Assembly (NCBI GenBank): GCA_009840715.1
Contig: VXNE01000594.1
Span: 1-6,120, forward strand
Origin: Gammaproteobacteria bacterium
GTDB taxonomy: Bacteria; Pseudomonadota; Gammaproteobacteria; Pseudomonadales; Azotimanducaceae
Direction: 5' to 3'
DNA length: 6,120 nt
The notes under the pieces were generated by a model. It ran no database searches. It had not been told where the DNA came from and was given only the letters and a program-made list of their open reading frames with translations. The position numbers and the translations under genes were made by a program. Positions 1-5,869 of this stretch are shown piece after piece. Numbering within the stretch: the first letter of the stretch is position 1; every line of letters begins with the position of its first letter.

Positions 1-797
1 TCCTCGGCGGCGGGCCCGAGGTCGTGGGCGCGCCGCAGCAGGGTCCTGATCTGTCCGGCGACCGTGGCGCGTCGTGCGGGGTCCGACACCGTGAGGTGGA
101 TCCGCAGATCAAGGCTCTCGGGTCCGCCGGCCAAGCTGCGCAGCGTCTGGAAAGGGAGAACGACCTGATCGTCGCGACTCATTCCGAATGGTTCCCCTTT
201 CCGCTCCATGACGCCCACGACCTTGCACCACCCTCCCGCGAGCCCGATGTACTCGCCGATCACGCTACGGCCGCCATGGTCCAGGCCCAAGGTCTCCCGG
301 GTTTTGTCACCGATTACGCAGACACGCCGCCGCTTGCGGTCATCGGCCGGTGACAGGAACCGGCCCTGGCTCGGGAAACTGTCGTAGACGTCCGGGTAAC
401 TGTGCGTGGTGCCTCGGACCTGGGCCACGGTCGAGCTCGGTCCGTAGCGCACCTCCTCGTAGGTCGCCACGAGAGGAGTGATGTGCCTTACGCCCTCGAC
501 GCGGGCGGCGATCAGAGCGAGATCCTCGGTCGTGAGCTTGGCGAAGCGGCCCTGCAGGGCCTGGTCGAGCGGCGTGAACGCGCTGATGGCGAGGCTACCG
601 CCGCCGAGGTCTGCGAACTGCGCCGAGATGGTGGTCTGCAGACCGTGCAGCAACGTGATCACGGCCACGATCGAGGCGACGCCGATGACGACCCCGAGCC
701 CGGAGAGCGCGCTGCGCAGCCGGTGCGCGGCGATGGACGCCATCGCGGAGCGGAAGCAGTCCGTGAAGACCGAGGCGGAGATCGGGAGGATCGTCAC
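1..797 (-). CDS. MacB/FtsX-type ABC transporter permease, N-terminal part (cut by window edge)
   Basis: This inner-membrane permease would pair with the ATPase encoded just upstream and the adaptor before that. I read 265 codons without a stop from a GTG at 797 to the left edge. The first helix covers about residues 30-52 and follows the MacB-family N-terminal signature (RSALSGLGVVIGV at 28-40). A large extracytoplasmic region comes next, typical of the MacB periplasmic core domain. The remaining three helices expected for the family lie outside the window. The GTG is 15 bases after the ATPase stop, with a GAGGGA about 11 bases upstream. I prefer it to the ATG at 743 because that ATG would remove the cytosolic amphipathic lead-in normally found before helix 1. 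MacB-like permeases usually work as mechanotransmitters that move peptides, lipoproteins or toxins already in the periplasm. The substrate here is unknown. The family call is firm and the role is inferred. Confidence 0.9.
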   Translation of the reverse strand, partial: MTILPISASVFTDCFRSAMASIAAHRLRSALSGLGVVIGVASIVAVITLLHGLQTTISAQFADLGGGSLAISAFTPLDQALQGRFAKLTTEDLALIAARVEGVRHITPLVATYEEVRYGPSSTVAQVRGTTHSYPDVYDSFPSQGRFLSPADDRKRRRVCVIGDKTRETLGLDHGGRSVIGEYIGLAGGWCKVVGVMERKGEPFGMSRDDQVVLPFQTLRSLAGGPESLDLRIHLTVSDPARRATVAGQIRTLLRRAHDLGPAAE

Positions 798-812
798 TGG
801 AGAGAACGTCCC

Positions 813-1493
813 TCAGGCGCGGCGGTCCTGCACGACCCGCCCGTCCGTCAACCCGACGATACGGTCGCACCGGGCAGCGATATCCGTGTCGTGGGTGACG
901 ATGAGGATGGTCTGACGGCCGGAATGAAGCGTGTCGAAAAGGTCCATCACCTGGAGGGTGGCGGCGGAGTCGAGGTTCCCGGTCGGTTCGTCGGCCAGCA
1001 GTATGGACGGTTGCGTGACGACCGCGCGGGCGATGGCGACACGTTGCCGCTGTCCGCCGGAGAGTTGTGCGGGGAAGTGCTCGGCTCGGTCTGCGAGGCC
1101 GACTCGAGCCAGTGCGGCGAGAGCGAGCCGCCGCCGCTCCGCACGTGGGGCGCCGCGATAGACAAGGGGCTGCATGACATTGGCGAGTGCCGTCGACCGG
1201 GGTAGGAGGTGGAAGCTCTGGAACACGAACCCGATCTCCTCGTTGCGGATGTGGGCCAGGCCCCGGCCATCGAGCCCCGAGACGTTTCGACCTTTCAACC
1301 TGTAGTCGCCCGACGTGGGCGTGTCGAGACAGCCGATAAGGTGGAGTAGCGTCGACTTTCCGGAGCCGGAGGCGCCGACGATAGCGACCCGCTCTCCGCC
1401 CTCCACCGAGAGCGAAACGTCGTCGAGCGCGGCGACTTCGTTCGCGTCCAACGCATAGCGTTTGCTGACGCCCGTCAATCTTATGAGCGACAT
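813..1493 (-). CDS. ABC transporter ATP-binding protein, MacB/LolD/YknY family
   Basis: This 226-residue protein is a complete stand-alone nucleotide-binding subunit of the usual family length. Visible motifs are Walker A GASGSGKST at 40-48, the Q-loop glutamine at 92 (FVFQSFHLLP), the signature LSGGQRQRVAIARA from 144, Walker B ILLADEPTGNLDS from 164 with catalytic E169, and the H-loop histidine at 201 (VTHD). The FQSFHLLP and DEPTGNLDS forms are characteristic of the LolD/MacB/FtsE branch. It should power the permease encoded downstream by ATP hydrolysis at the inner membrane. Its ATG overlaps the adaptor's stop as TGATG, and there is no clear Shine-Dalgarno, so translation probably depends on coupling to the adaptor. 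All key residues are present and nothing suggests decay. Confidence 0.97.
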   Translation of the reverse strand: MSLIRLTGVSKRYALDANEVAALDDVSLSVEGGERVAIVGASGSGKSTLLHLIGCLDTPTSGDYRLKGRNVSGLDGRGLAHIRNEEIGFVFQSFHLLPRSTALANVMQPLVYRGAPRAERRRLALAALARVGLADRAEHFPAQLSGGQRQRVAIARAVVTQPSILLADEPTGNLDSAATLQVMDLFDTLHSGRQTILIVTHDTDIAARCDRIVGLTDGRVVQDRRA

Positions 1494-2719
1494 CAGGTAT
1501 CGGCGAACCCCGGGGACGGTACTCGCGACGTATCGGGCAGCGCCGGTTCATGCCGGATGGTCTCGCCGTCACGCAGGCCGCGGAGCGTCCGGCTGGGGCC
1601 CGTCACGACGCGGTCGCCTGCCCGCAGACCGGACGTGATCTCCTGATACGTGTCGTCGGACTGGCCGGTGACCACGGGCAGTTGACGGGCGGAGCTGCCC
1701 CGTGCCACGAACACGAATTCGCGGGTGTCCTTGGGCGCAGTCCCGGCGGTCACGATCGCCTGTATGGGAACCGTCAGCCGTTCCTGACCTGCTTGCGTGA
1801 AGATCTCCGCACGGCAGGACATGCCTGGGCGCAGGCGGAAGCCATCCGTCGGGGTGACACGTATGCGCGTCAGGAAAGACCGGCCGCGACGGTGCTCCTC
1901 CGTCTTCGCCGTGTTGGCGACGAACTCCACTACCCCTGACAGTGGCCGGTCGGGATGCGCTACCGCGACGATCTCCGCTGGCTGTCCCACCTGAATCGCG
2001 GCAATGTCCGCCTCGTCAACATGGACCTCGGCGATGAGTCTGGCGGGGTCGGCGATGGTCATGAGCCGACTGCCGGGAATGTTCGTCGAACTCGGGATGG
2101 CGGTCTCACCGATCTCGATGTCGAGCGCGGTCACGACGCCATCGATCGGAGCACGGACATGTGTCCTCTCGAGTCGGCTCTCCGCTTGCTCGAGCCGGGC
2201 TCGGGCCTGCTGCAGGCGTTCCGTGGTCGACCGGAGGTCGATGCGTGCCAGATCGAACTCGTGACCAAGGACCTCCAGCGAGTGGGCATCGAGCAGATCC
2301 TCCTCGAACAACCGCCGGCTCCGTTCGAGCTGGCGTTCGAGGTTCGCGATCCGTGCCTGCCTGCGTTCGATATCGATTTCCTCGAGGTGGACCGCGGAAC
2401 GCTGGTGCAGGACATCCGCGGCGTACGCGCGGCTGTCCACGGCAAGTACCAGGTCGCCGCGTCGCACCGACTGACCCTCCTCGACGTGGACCGCCTCCAC
2501 CTTGCCGAGAACCTCTGCCGTGAGGTTGACCTCGTCCTCATGCGCTATGCGCCCCGACGAGAGCACCGAGGGACGCAGGGACCGAGCGGTGACGACTGCG
2601 GTCTCCACGAGCGTGCCGCTCCGGCTTGAGAGCGCCCCGCTGACGAAAGGTGCGCACGCCAGTACGGCTCCCGTGATGGCCAACAGCAGGATCCGGTTGC
2701 GTTGTGGCAGGGTGAGCAA
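1493..2719 (-). CDS. HlyD/MacA-type membrane fusion (periplasmic adaptor) protein
   Basis: This protein is about 408 residues from the proposed TTG start, normal for the family. In order there are a basic N-terminus and membrane anchor or uncleaved signal (about 8-30), the first half of a lipoyl domain (about 64-95, with GKVEAVHVEEGQSVRRGD), a long charged alpha-helical hairpin (about 97-185, rich in Glu, Arg and Leu heptads), the second lipoyl half (THVRAPIDGVV from 186), and then beta-barrel and membrane-proximal domains. It should link the ABC permease to the cell envelope or an outer-membrane partner. No TolC-like gene is in the window. The frame stays open far upstream, but the upstream part is a shadow of the preceding membrane gene and has no ATG, GTG or TTG near the junction. 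The TTG at 2719 is the only start that keeps the anchor. It has no Shine-Dalgarno and sits 38 bases after the upstream stop. The family is certain and the start is not. Confidence 0.87.
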   Translation of the reverse strand: MLTLPQRNRILLLAITGAVLACAPFVSGALSSRSGTLVETAVVTARSLRPSVLSSGRIAHEDEVNLTAEVLGKVEAVHVEEGQSVRRGDLVLAVDSRAYAADVLHQRSAVHLEEIDIERRQARIANLERQLERSRRLFEEDLLDAHSLEVLGHEFDLARIDLRSTTERLQQARARLEQAESRLERTHVRAPIDGVVTALDIEIGETAIPSSTNIPGSRLMTIADPARLIAEVHVDEADIAAIQVGQPAEIVAVAHPDRPLSGVVEFVANTAKTEEHRRGRSFLTRIRVTPTDGFRLRPGMSCRAEIFTQAGQERLTVPIQAIVTAGTAPKDTREFVFVARGSSARQLPVVTGQSDDTYQEITSGLRAGDRVVTGPSRTLRGLRDGETIRHEPALPDTSRVPSPGFADT

Positions 2720-2757
2720 TGGCGAGGGGAGATCGATGGGCCGGATGGTTGCGTTCG

Positions 2758-3366
2758 CTACGCAGGCAGCAGGGCAGCCAGGGCGCGCAACGCCGTGACC
2801 AGCATCACCACGCAGGATGTCCCGAAAGCCACGGCGATCCCCGCGTTCGTCCGGTCGGCGAAACGCCCGAGGAGGAGGAATACGACCAGCAGGAAGGCGG
2901 CGCCTGCCGCGTACTGGAGTTCGGTCATCCAAGCCATGCCGAGCGTAGCCTCCACATCGGGTTCGCCGGAGGCCATGGCGACGAGGTCGTCGCGTGTCAG
3001 GGGCTGGCGTGGCCGGGCAAACCAGGCGGTGGCCACCGTCGACGTGTAGGCGGCGAACACCCAGACACCCCGGCAGACCGAGCGGCTGACCGCCCGAGTG
3101 TCGACCGCGCCCTCCAGCCAGCGCAGCGCGACACCGCAACCGACGGCGAAGGCGATAGTCAGCCCTACTCCGAGGGCGGCGGTCGTAGCAGCAGTGACAT
3201 AGGCCCCGATCTTCGCGGAGACCTGCAGGGCCGGCGGCGACACGGCCCCGAGCAGGTGGTCTACGGAGGCTACGGTAAACACGCTGAAGCTCAGGAGCCA
3301 GACGGCCAGGGGAACCAACGGAGCGCGGATCGCCCGCGGGAGTGCAGCGGCGAAGGACGGGATCAT
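2758..3366 (-). CDS. Polytopic membrane protein of unrecognised family (about 5 helices)
   Basis: I do not recognise this 202-residue protein. Hydrophobic stretches at about 17-35, 53-81, 98-117, 150-170 and 175-200 suggest five membrane helices. A polar loop at about 118-148 is rich in acidic and basic residues. The start is the ATG at 3366, which forms a four-base ATGA overlap with the SpoIIM-family gene upstream and has a G-rich TGGGGGA about 7 bases before it. The frame stays open well beyond this ATG, but the upstream part is an arginine- and proline-rich shadow of the SpoIIM gene. It lies between a SpoIIM/DUF95 protein and an adaptor-ATPase-permease set. This is the position taken by a small hydrophobic protein (As-48E type) in the accessory transporter operon of circular bacteriocin clusters. 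That parallel rests on position and topology only. A transporter accessory or self-immunity protein are both possible. Confidence 0.8.
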   Translation of the reverse strand: MIPSFAAALPRAIRAPLVPLAVWLLSFSVFTVASVDHLLGAVSPPALQVSAKIGAYVTAATTAALGVGLTIAFAVGCGVALRWLEGAVDTRAVSRSVCRGVWVFAAYTSTVATAWFARPRQPLTRDDLVAMASGEPDVEATLGMAWMTELQYAAGAAFLLVVFLLLGRFADRTNAGIAVAFGTSCVVMLVTALRALAALLPA

Positions 3367-3956
3367 GGCTGCATCCCCCACTCGGCCAGGGGTACCGTTA
3401 CCCGAACCTCGATGGCCGCCGCTCCCGCGAGGACGAGCGCGCCCCAAACCGCGGGGCGCCAGATCGCCGAAAAAGGGCCGGGCGCGTGCGACCCCGCCAT
3501 CCAGCCAGCGACCAGTCGCGTTCCGCGCACGCCGATTGCTCCGGCGACGAGAAACGTGCCGATTTCCGGAATGCCATGGGGGAGAAGCAGCCACGCGAGG
3601 TGTACCGCCGGGATCCCCATACCGATCGCGGCGCCCGTGGTGTGGCCGAACAGGACACCGTTGAAGGTCAGCACGGCGACTGTGGTGAGCCCCCCGGAGA
3701 CGAGGCCGCACAGGAGCCACAGGTAGACTGCGAGGTTGCGGCCGAGGATGCCTGTGAACAGGCGAAAGTGCTCCTCTGTCCGGGGTGTGCTTGGGGAGTG
3801 TGCCTCTGTCGTCCAGGCGCCCTGTGATGGGGCGGACGTCGGACCCTCCGGGACCGCCAGGATGCCGATGCCCGTACCGGTAATCCAGATGGCGGTCGAC
3901 ATCGTCAGGCCCCCCACCCAGTCTCGTAGTGCCATCGCCGACGTGCGGGAGTTCAC
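3363..3956 (-). CDS. SpoIIM/DUF95-family integral membrane protein
   Basis: This 197-residue protein carries the family hallmarks: an RNLAVYLWLLCGLVSGG helix from 73, the conserved NG pair at 99-100 after a hydrophobic segment, and a PHGIPEIG motif at 126-133 followed by a GAIGVR-type glycine-rich helix. Hydrophobic segments lie at about 16-35, 74-98, 107-125, 132-150 and 168-183. SpoIIM itself belongs to the engulfment machinery of endospore formers. Short relatives are widespread in non-sporulating bacteria and also occur in circular bacteriocin clusters (AS-48, carnocyclin A), where a maturation or export role has been suggested. The start is a GTG that overlaps the stop of the 93-residue gene as GTGA, and the downstream gene is joined by ATGA, so three genes are translationally linked. 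An in-frame ATG at codon 8 is an alternative start. There is no sporulation context here, so a peptide-related or envelope role is more likely, by inference. Confidence 0.88.
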   Translation of the reverse strand: MNSRTSAMALRDWVGGLTMSTAIWITGTGIGILAVPEGPTSAPSQGAWTTEAHSPSTPRTEEHFRLFTGILGRNLAVYLWLLCGLVSGGLTTVAVLTFNGVLFGHTTGAAIGMGIPAVHLAWLLLPHGIPEIGTFLVAGAIGVRGTRLVAGWMAGSHAPGPFSAIWRPAVWGALVLAGAAAIEVRVTVPLAEWGMQP

Positions 3957-4234
3957 TCGGCGGCCAGGTAGGCGCCAGTACGGAGCCCCAACCCCACGGG
4001 ACGCCCGAGGGCGGCGCCGATCGCTGAGCCGATGTCAGAACCCGCGTGGAAACCTCCGACGCGCTCAAGGGGACGGTATCGTCCGAAATTCAGAACCTGC
4101 TCGAGGTGCGCCACGAGCTGCCATCCCAGTCGTGCCTCGGGCGAGGCGGGCGATCCGGACTGCGGACTGTCGGCCACGGACAGCAGCACAAGCGTGAGCG
4201 CCGTGATCAACGCGCGTCGTCCAGGTGTATCCAT
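3953..4234 (-). CDS. Small exported protein with C-terminal glycine zipper (candidate secreted peptide precursor)
   Basis: This is a 93-residue protein of unrecognised family. The N-terminus looks like a Sec signal: two arginines at 6-7 and a hydrophobic core LITALTLVLLSVA at 9-21. A Ser/Pro-rich linker follows to about residue 35, then an amphipathic stretch beginning LGWQLVAHL at 36. The C-terminal part has glycines at exactly four-residue spacing (65, 69, 73, 77 and 81), giving four consecutive GxxxG units, a glycine-zipper helix suited to membrane insertion or helix packing. It has the strongest ribosome binding site of the unit (AAAGGAG, 6 bases before ATG) and opens the six-gene unit. 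Its stop overlaps the SpoIIM gene start. The first, well-translated position ahead of a transporter resembles a peptide precursor, but a structural envelope or immunity protein is also possible. That it is a real gene is well supported by its ribosome binding site and coupling. Confidence 0.77.
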   Translation of the reverse strand: MDTPGRRALITALTLVLLSVADSPQSGSPASPEARLGWQLVAHLEQVLNFGRYRPLERVGGFHAGSDIGSAIGAALGRPVGLGLRTGAYLAAE

Positions 4235-4240
4235 CGTTGT

Positions 4241-4247
4241 CTCCTTT
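4241..4247 (-). promoter_or_regulatory. Strong Shine-Dalgarno for the 93-residue gene
   Basis: On the minus strand AAAGGAG is followed by six bases and then ATG. It is one of only two near-consensus ribosome binding sites in the window; the other precedes the 92-residue glycine-rich gene. Downstream genes of the unit have weak or no such sites. This favours the ATG at 4234 and suggests the first cistron is translated most strongly. Confidence 0.75.
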
Positions 4248-4270
4248 GAGTCTCTTTTCGGGTGTCCGGG

Positions 4271-4292
4271 GAACGACTGTAGATGACCGTTC
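4271..4292. promoter_or_regulatory. Inverted repeat in the intergenic region before the six-gene unit (possible operator)
   Basis: GAACG and CGTTC arms are separated by 12 bases, about 37 bases upstream of the 93-residue gene's ATG, in the 117-base gap after the M48 gene. The arms are only five bases long, so chance is a real possibility. I could not find a convincing -35/-10 pair on the minus strand in this gap. Whether the six-gene unit has its own promoter, or is read through from the protease gene, remains open. Confidence 0.2.
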
Positions 4293-4351
4293 GGGCGTCT
4301 TGAATGGCGGATCTCTCGGACCCGTGTGCGCCTTTGCCGCGAGTGCGTGCG

Positions 4352-5524
4352 CTACTTTGACCAGGGGCTGGTGAGGTCTCGGCGCTCTCCGGGGCGCGAA
4401 GTGTCCGCGGCGGAACCCAGCTCGCGGATCGCGGCTATGCGCTGCGCCCCCGTGGGGTGGGTAAGGCTCTTCTTGTCGAGCGGGATGTTGCGTATCTCGT
4501 GCAGGCGCGTGAGCGCGTCGACCATGGCATCGCCCCTGCCGAGCAAGCGGACTGCCAGCCGGTCGGCGCCGTACTCCAGGCGGCGGCTCAGGAGACCGGG
4601 CGCGACGACGTAGAACAGGGGGAAGGCCACAGCGACGAAGGTCATGCCCAGCAGGAAACCTGTCGTGGTGGAGCGATCGATGTTCGGCGAGACGAGCTCG
4701 AGGTGGAGTGTGACAAAGCAGGTGCCGCCAACGAGGACGGCGCCCACCAGCCTGAGGACGTCACGCCGCATGACATGGGCGATCTCGTGGGCCAGGATGG
4801 CTTTGAGTTGTTCGGTCGTCATCGCTTCGGCGAGACCGCCTCCGACAACGACCAGGTGCCGCAGGAGACCCCCCATCGCGAAAGCGTTCTTTTCGAGGCC
4901 CCGGTGAATGCGTACCCGGAACCGCGGCGTCCGGTGCCTGGCGGAGACACCGGCCAACCAGTCCTCGAGTTCCTCGTGCGCGGTGTCGCCGAGCCGGCGG
5001 GACTTCCAGTACTGGAGCCACGGATGCAACCACGTCTCGTAGAACAGGGGAACCGCGACGACCATCGGGAGGACCAGGAAGGAAAGCGTGTCGTACAGGT
5101 AGCCAAGGGACAGTGTGATCGCACCCAGACACGGCCAGGCGACAAGACCCCAGGCGATGGATGTCGCCTCCATCCGCCAGGTGCGGTCGAAGCGTTCCGG
5201 AGCCCGCACGGCCCAGTGGAAGGACCATCGCGCGAGATCCAGGAGGAGCACGCGGCCGAGCAAGTACAAGACCAGGCCGAGCTGCGCACCGAACAAGGGG
5301 GGAGGCGTTGGTTGCGGAAGGTGGCCATGGGACTGACGGATGAGGAACAGGATGCCCTGGAGCGCCGCGAGAGAGACCCCCATCGCGAAGGCGAACGAGG
5401 CCAGCTGAGCCGCCCGACGCCGGCGCGTGGGGGGCTCCTCGCCGCCGCGACCGCGGGCCCGCACCAGTCCGAGGAAGACTCCGAAGGACAGGCCGGCCAG
5501 CAGGGCGGCGGCGAGGATCCACAT
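4352..5524 (-). CDS. M48-family membrane zinc metalloprotease (HtpX/Ste24-like)
   Basis: This 390-residue integral membrane peptidase has the zinc site HEIAH at 246-250 (two His ligands, catalytic E247), the second motif EYGAD at 317-321 supplying the third ligand E317, and a C-terminal HPTGAQRIAAI segment from 356 that matches the usual M48 ending. The upstream NAFAMGG at 213-219 is also typical of the family. Hydrophobic segments at about 1-21, 41-62, 80-96, 121-142, 145-162, 256-274 and 289-311 make it more membrane-rich at the N-terminus than HtpX (normally about 290 residues). The ATG at 5524 lacks a clear Shine-Dalgarno. A TAG lies eight codons upstream in frame, so no earlier start is available. 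It follows the 92-residue exported protein by 38 bases, probably in one transcript. M48 enzymes cleave membrane or membrane-associated proteins in quality control or maturation. Action on the neighbouring small protein is inference. Confidence 0.93.
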   Translation of the reverse strand: MWILAAALLAGLSFGVFLGLVRARGRGGEEPPTRRRRAAQLASFAFAMGVSLAALQGILFLIRQSHGHLPQPTPPPLFGAQLGLVLYLLGRVLLLDLARWSFHWAVRAPERFDRTWRMEATSIAWGLVAWPCLGAITLSLGYLYDTLSFLVLPMVVAVPLFYETWLHPWLQYWKSRRLGDTAHEELEDWLAGVSARHRTPRFRVRIHRGLEKNAFAMGGLLRHLVVVGGGLAEAMTTEQLKAILAHEIAHVMRRDVLRLVGAVLVGGTCFVTLHLELVSPNIDRSTTTGFLLGMTFVAVAFPLFYVVAPGLLSRRLEYGADRLAVRLLGRGDAMVDALTRLHEIRNIPLDKKSLTHPTGAQRIAAIRELGSAADTSRPGERRDLTSPWSK

Positions 5525-5539
5525 GCCGAAGCAGGCGCG

Positions 5540-5554
5540 GTCAGGCTAGCTGAC
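5540..5554 (-). repeat. Short intercistronic hairpin (GTCAG/CTGAC)
   Basis: Five-base arms flank a five-base loop in the gap between the 92-residue gene and the M48 gene. There is no U-tract afterwards, so it is not a standard intrinsic terminator. Together with a second hairpin just upstream it could stabilise the first cistron's mRNA end or reduce read-through into the protease gene. The stem is short and may be chance. Confidence 0.3.
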
Positions 5555-5558
5555 GCAG

Positions 5559-5571
5559 GGCGCTAGGCGCC
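5559..5571 (-). repeat. Perfect hairpin overlapping the stop codon of the 92-residue gene
   Basis: GGCGC and GCGCC arms enclose a three-base loop. All-GC pairing gives a stable short stem for its length. The 92-residue gene's TAG (5563-5565) falls in the loop and arm. No T-run follows on the minus strand. It could act with the neighbouring GTCAG/CTGAC hairpin as an mRNA stabiliser or attenuator, or may simply reflect high GC content. Confidence 0.3.
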
Positions 5572-5841
5572 GCCAAGGCCTGCGCCAATAGCGGTTCCCG
5601 CAGGCCCGAAGCTGGACCCGATGAACGCGCCTACGCCGCCGAAGAACCCGACGGACGCCGCTTGTCCGAAGCCGTACCAGAACCCGCCCTTGTCCCAACC
5701 GTTGGCGTCGGCCATCACCCTGGCGATGGTGTAACCGAACTGGGCGGCGGGTTCCTGGGCCCCGGTCTCGGGCGCCGGGGCGAGGCCCCACGACGAGACG
5801 GTCAGACCGAACACCGCGATGAGTGCAAGCAACTTCTTCAT
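5563..5841 (-). CDS. Small exported glycine-rich, GxxxG-repeat protein (bacteriocin-like or glycine-zipper protein)
   Basis: This is a 92-residue protein of unrecognised family. The N-terminus is a clear Sec signal: KK at 2-3, hydrophobic core LLALIAVFGLTV, and a possible cleavage site after APA at 21-23. From residue 35 to the end, 17 of 58 residues are glycine. They form GxxxG spacings at 65-69, 71-75-79 and 82-86-90, and the protein ends in GGA. The section at 48-58 is aromatic-rich (Trp 49 and 55, Phe 54 and 58, Tyr 56). Near neutrality, high glycine, aromatics and GxxxG motifs recall class IIb bacteriocins. Glycine-zipper outer-membrane proteins look similar, and a Sec signal rather than a double-glycine leader argues against a classical class II peptide. 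It has a near-consensus ribosome binding site and a candidate promoter, and the M48 protease gene follows 38 bases later. Confidence 0.8.
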   Translation of the reverse strand: MKKLLALIAVFGLTVSSWGLAPAPETGAQEPAAQFGYTIARVMADANGWDKGGFWYGFGQAASVGFFGGVGAFIGSSFGPAGTAIGAGLGGA

Positions 5842-5848
5842 TTCTTCT

Positions 5849-5854
5849 CTCCTT
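5849..5854 (-). promoter_or_regulatory. Shine-Dalgarno for the 92-residue gene
   Basis: AAGGAG on the minus strand lies seven bases before the ATG at 5841, in an A/G-rich leader. It supports that start and predicts strong translation, in contrast to the poor site before the protease gene in the same unit. Confidence 0.75.
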
Positions 5855-5869
5855 GAAAGTCAATGGAAG

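Noticed and set aside
402..1205. Long plus-strand open frame opposite the ABC ATPase and permease
   Set aside because: Its product is Arg/Gly/Asp/Glu-rich low-complexity sequence with no recognisable domain, and it lies fully antisense to genes with complete motifs. It is a high-GC shadow.
595..1572. 325-codon minus-strand frame overlapping the ATPase
   Set aside because: It is out of frame with the ATPase, which has all nucleotide-binding motifs. The product is Arg/Pro-rich.
2653..2665. Lipobox-like VLAC in the adaptor N-terminus
   Set aside because: The -3 residue is Val and -2 is Leu, a poor fit to the L-[AS]-[GA]-C consensus. An uncleaved anchor or signal peptide is as likely.
2720..3139. 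N-terminal extension of the adaptor (would make 548 residues)
   Set aside because: The extra residues are a shadow of the 202-residue gene, with Arg-rich sequence and no start near the junction. The normal adaptor architecture begins at the membrane anchor near 2695.
2719..3726. 335-codon plus-strand open frame opposite the 202-residue and SpoIIM genes
   Set aside because: Polar, repetitive composition without motifs, against two hydrophobic proteins joined by an ATGA overlap on the minus strand.
3367..4068. N-terminal extension of the 202-residue membrane protein in its open frame (would make 436 residues)
   Set aside because: The upstream part is Arg/Pro/His-rich and overlaps the SpoIIM gene almost completely. 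The ATG at 3366 gives normal operon coupling.
4457..5566. 369-codon plus-strand open frame opposite the M48 gene
   Set aside because: The translation is Gln/Glu/Gly/Arg-rich with no domain. The opposite strand has an intact zinc protease, so this is an antisense shadow.
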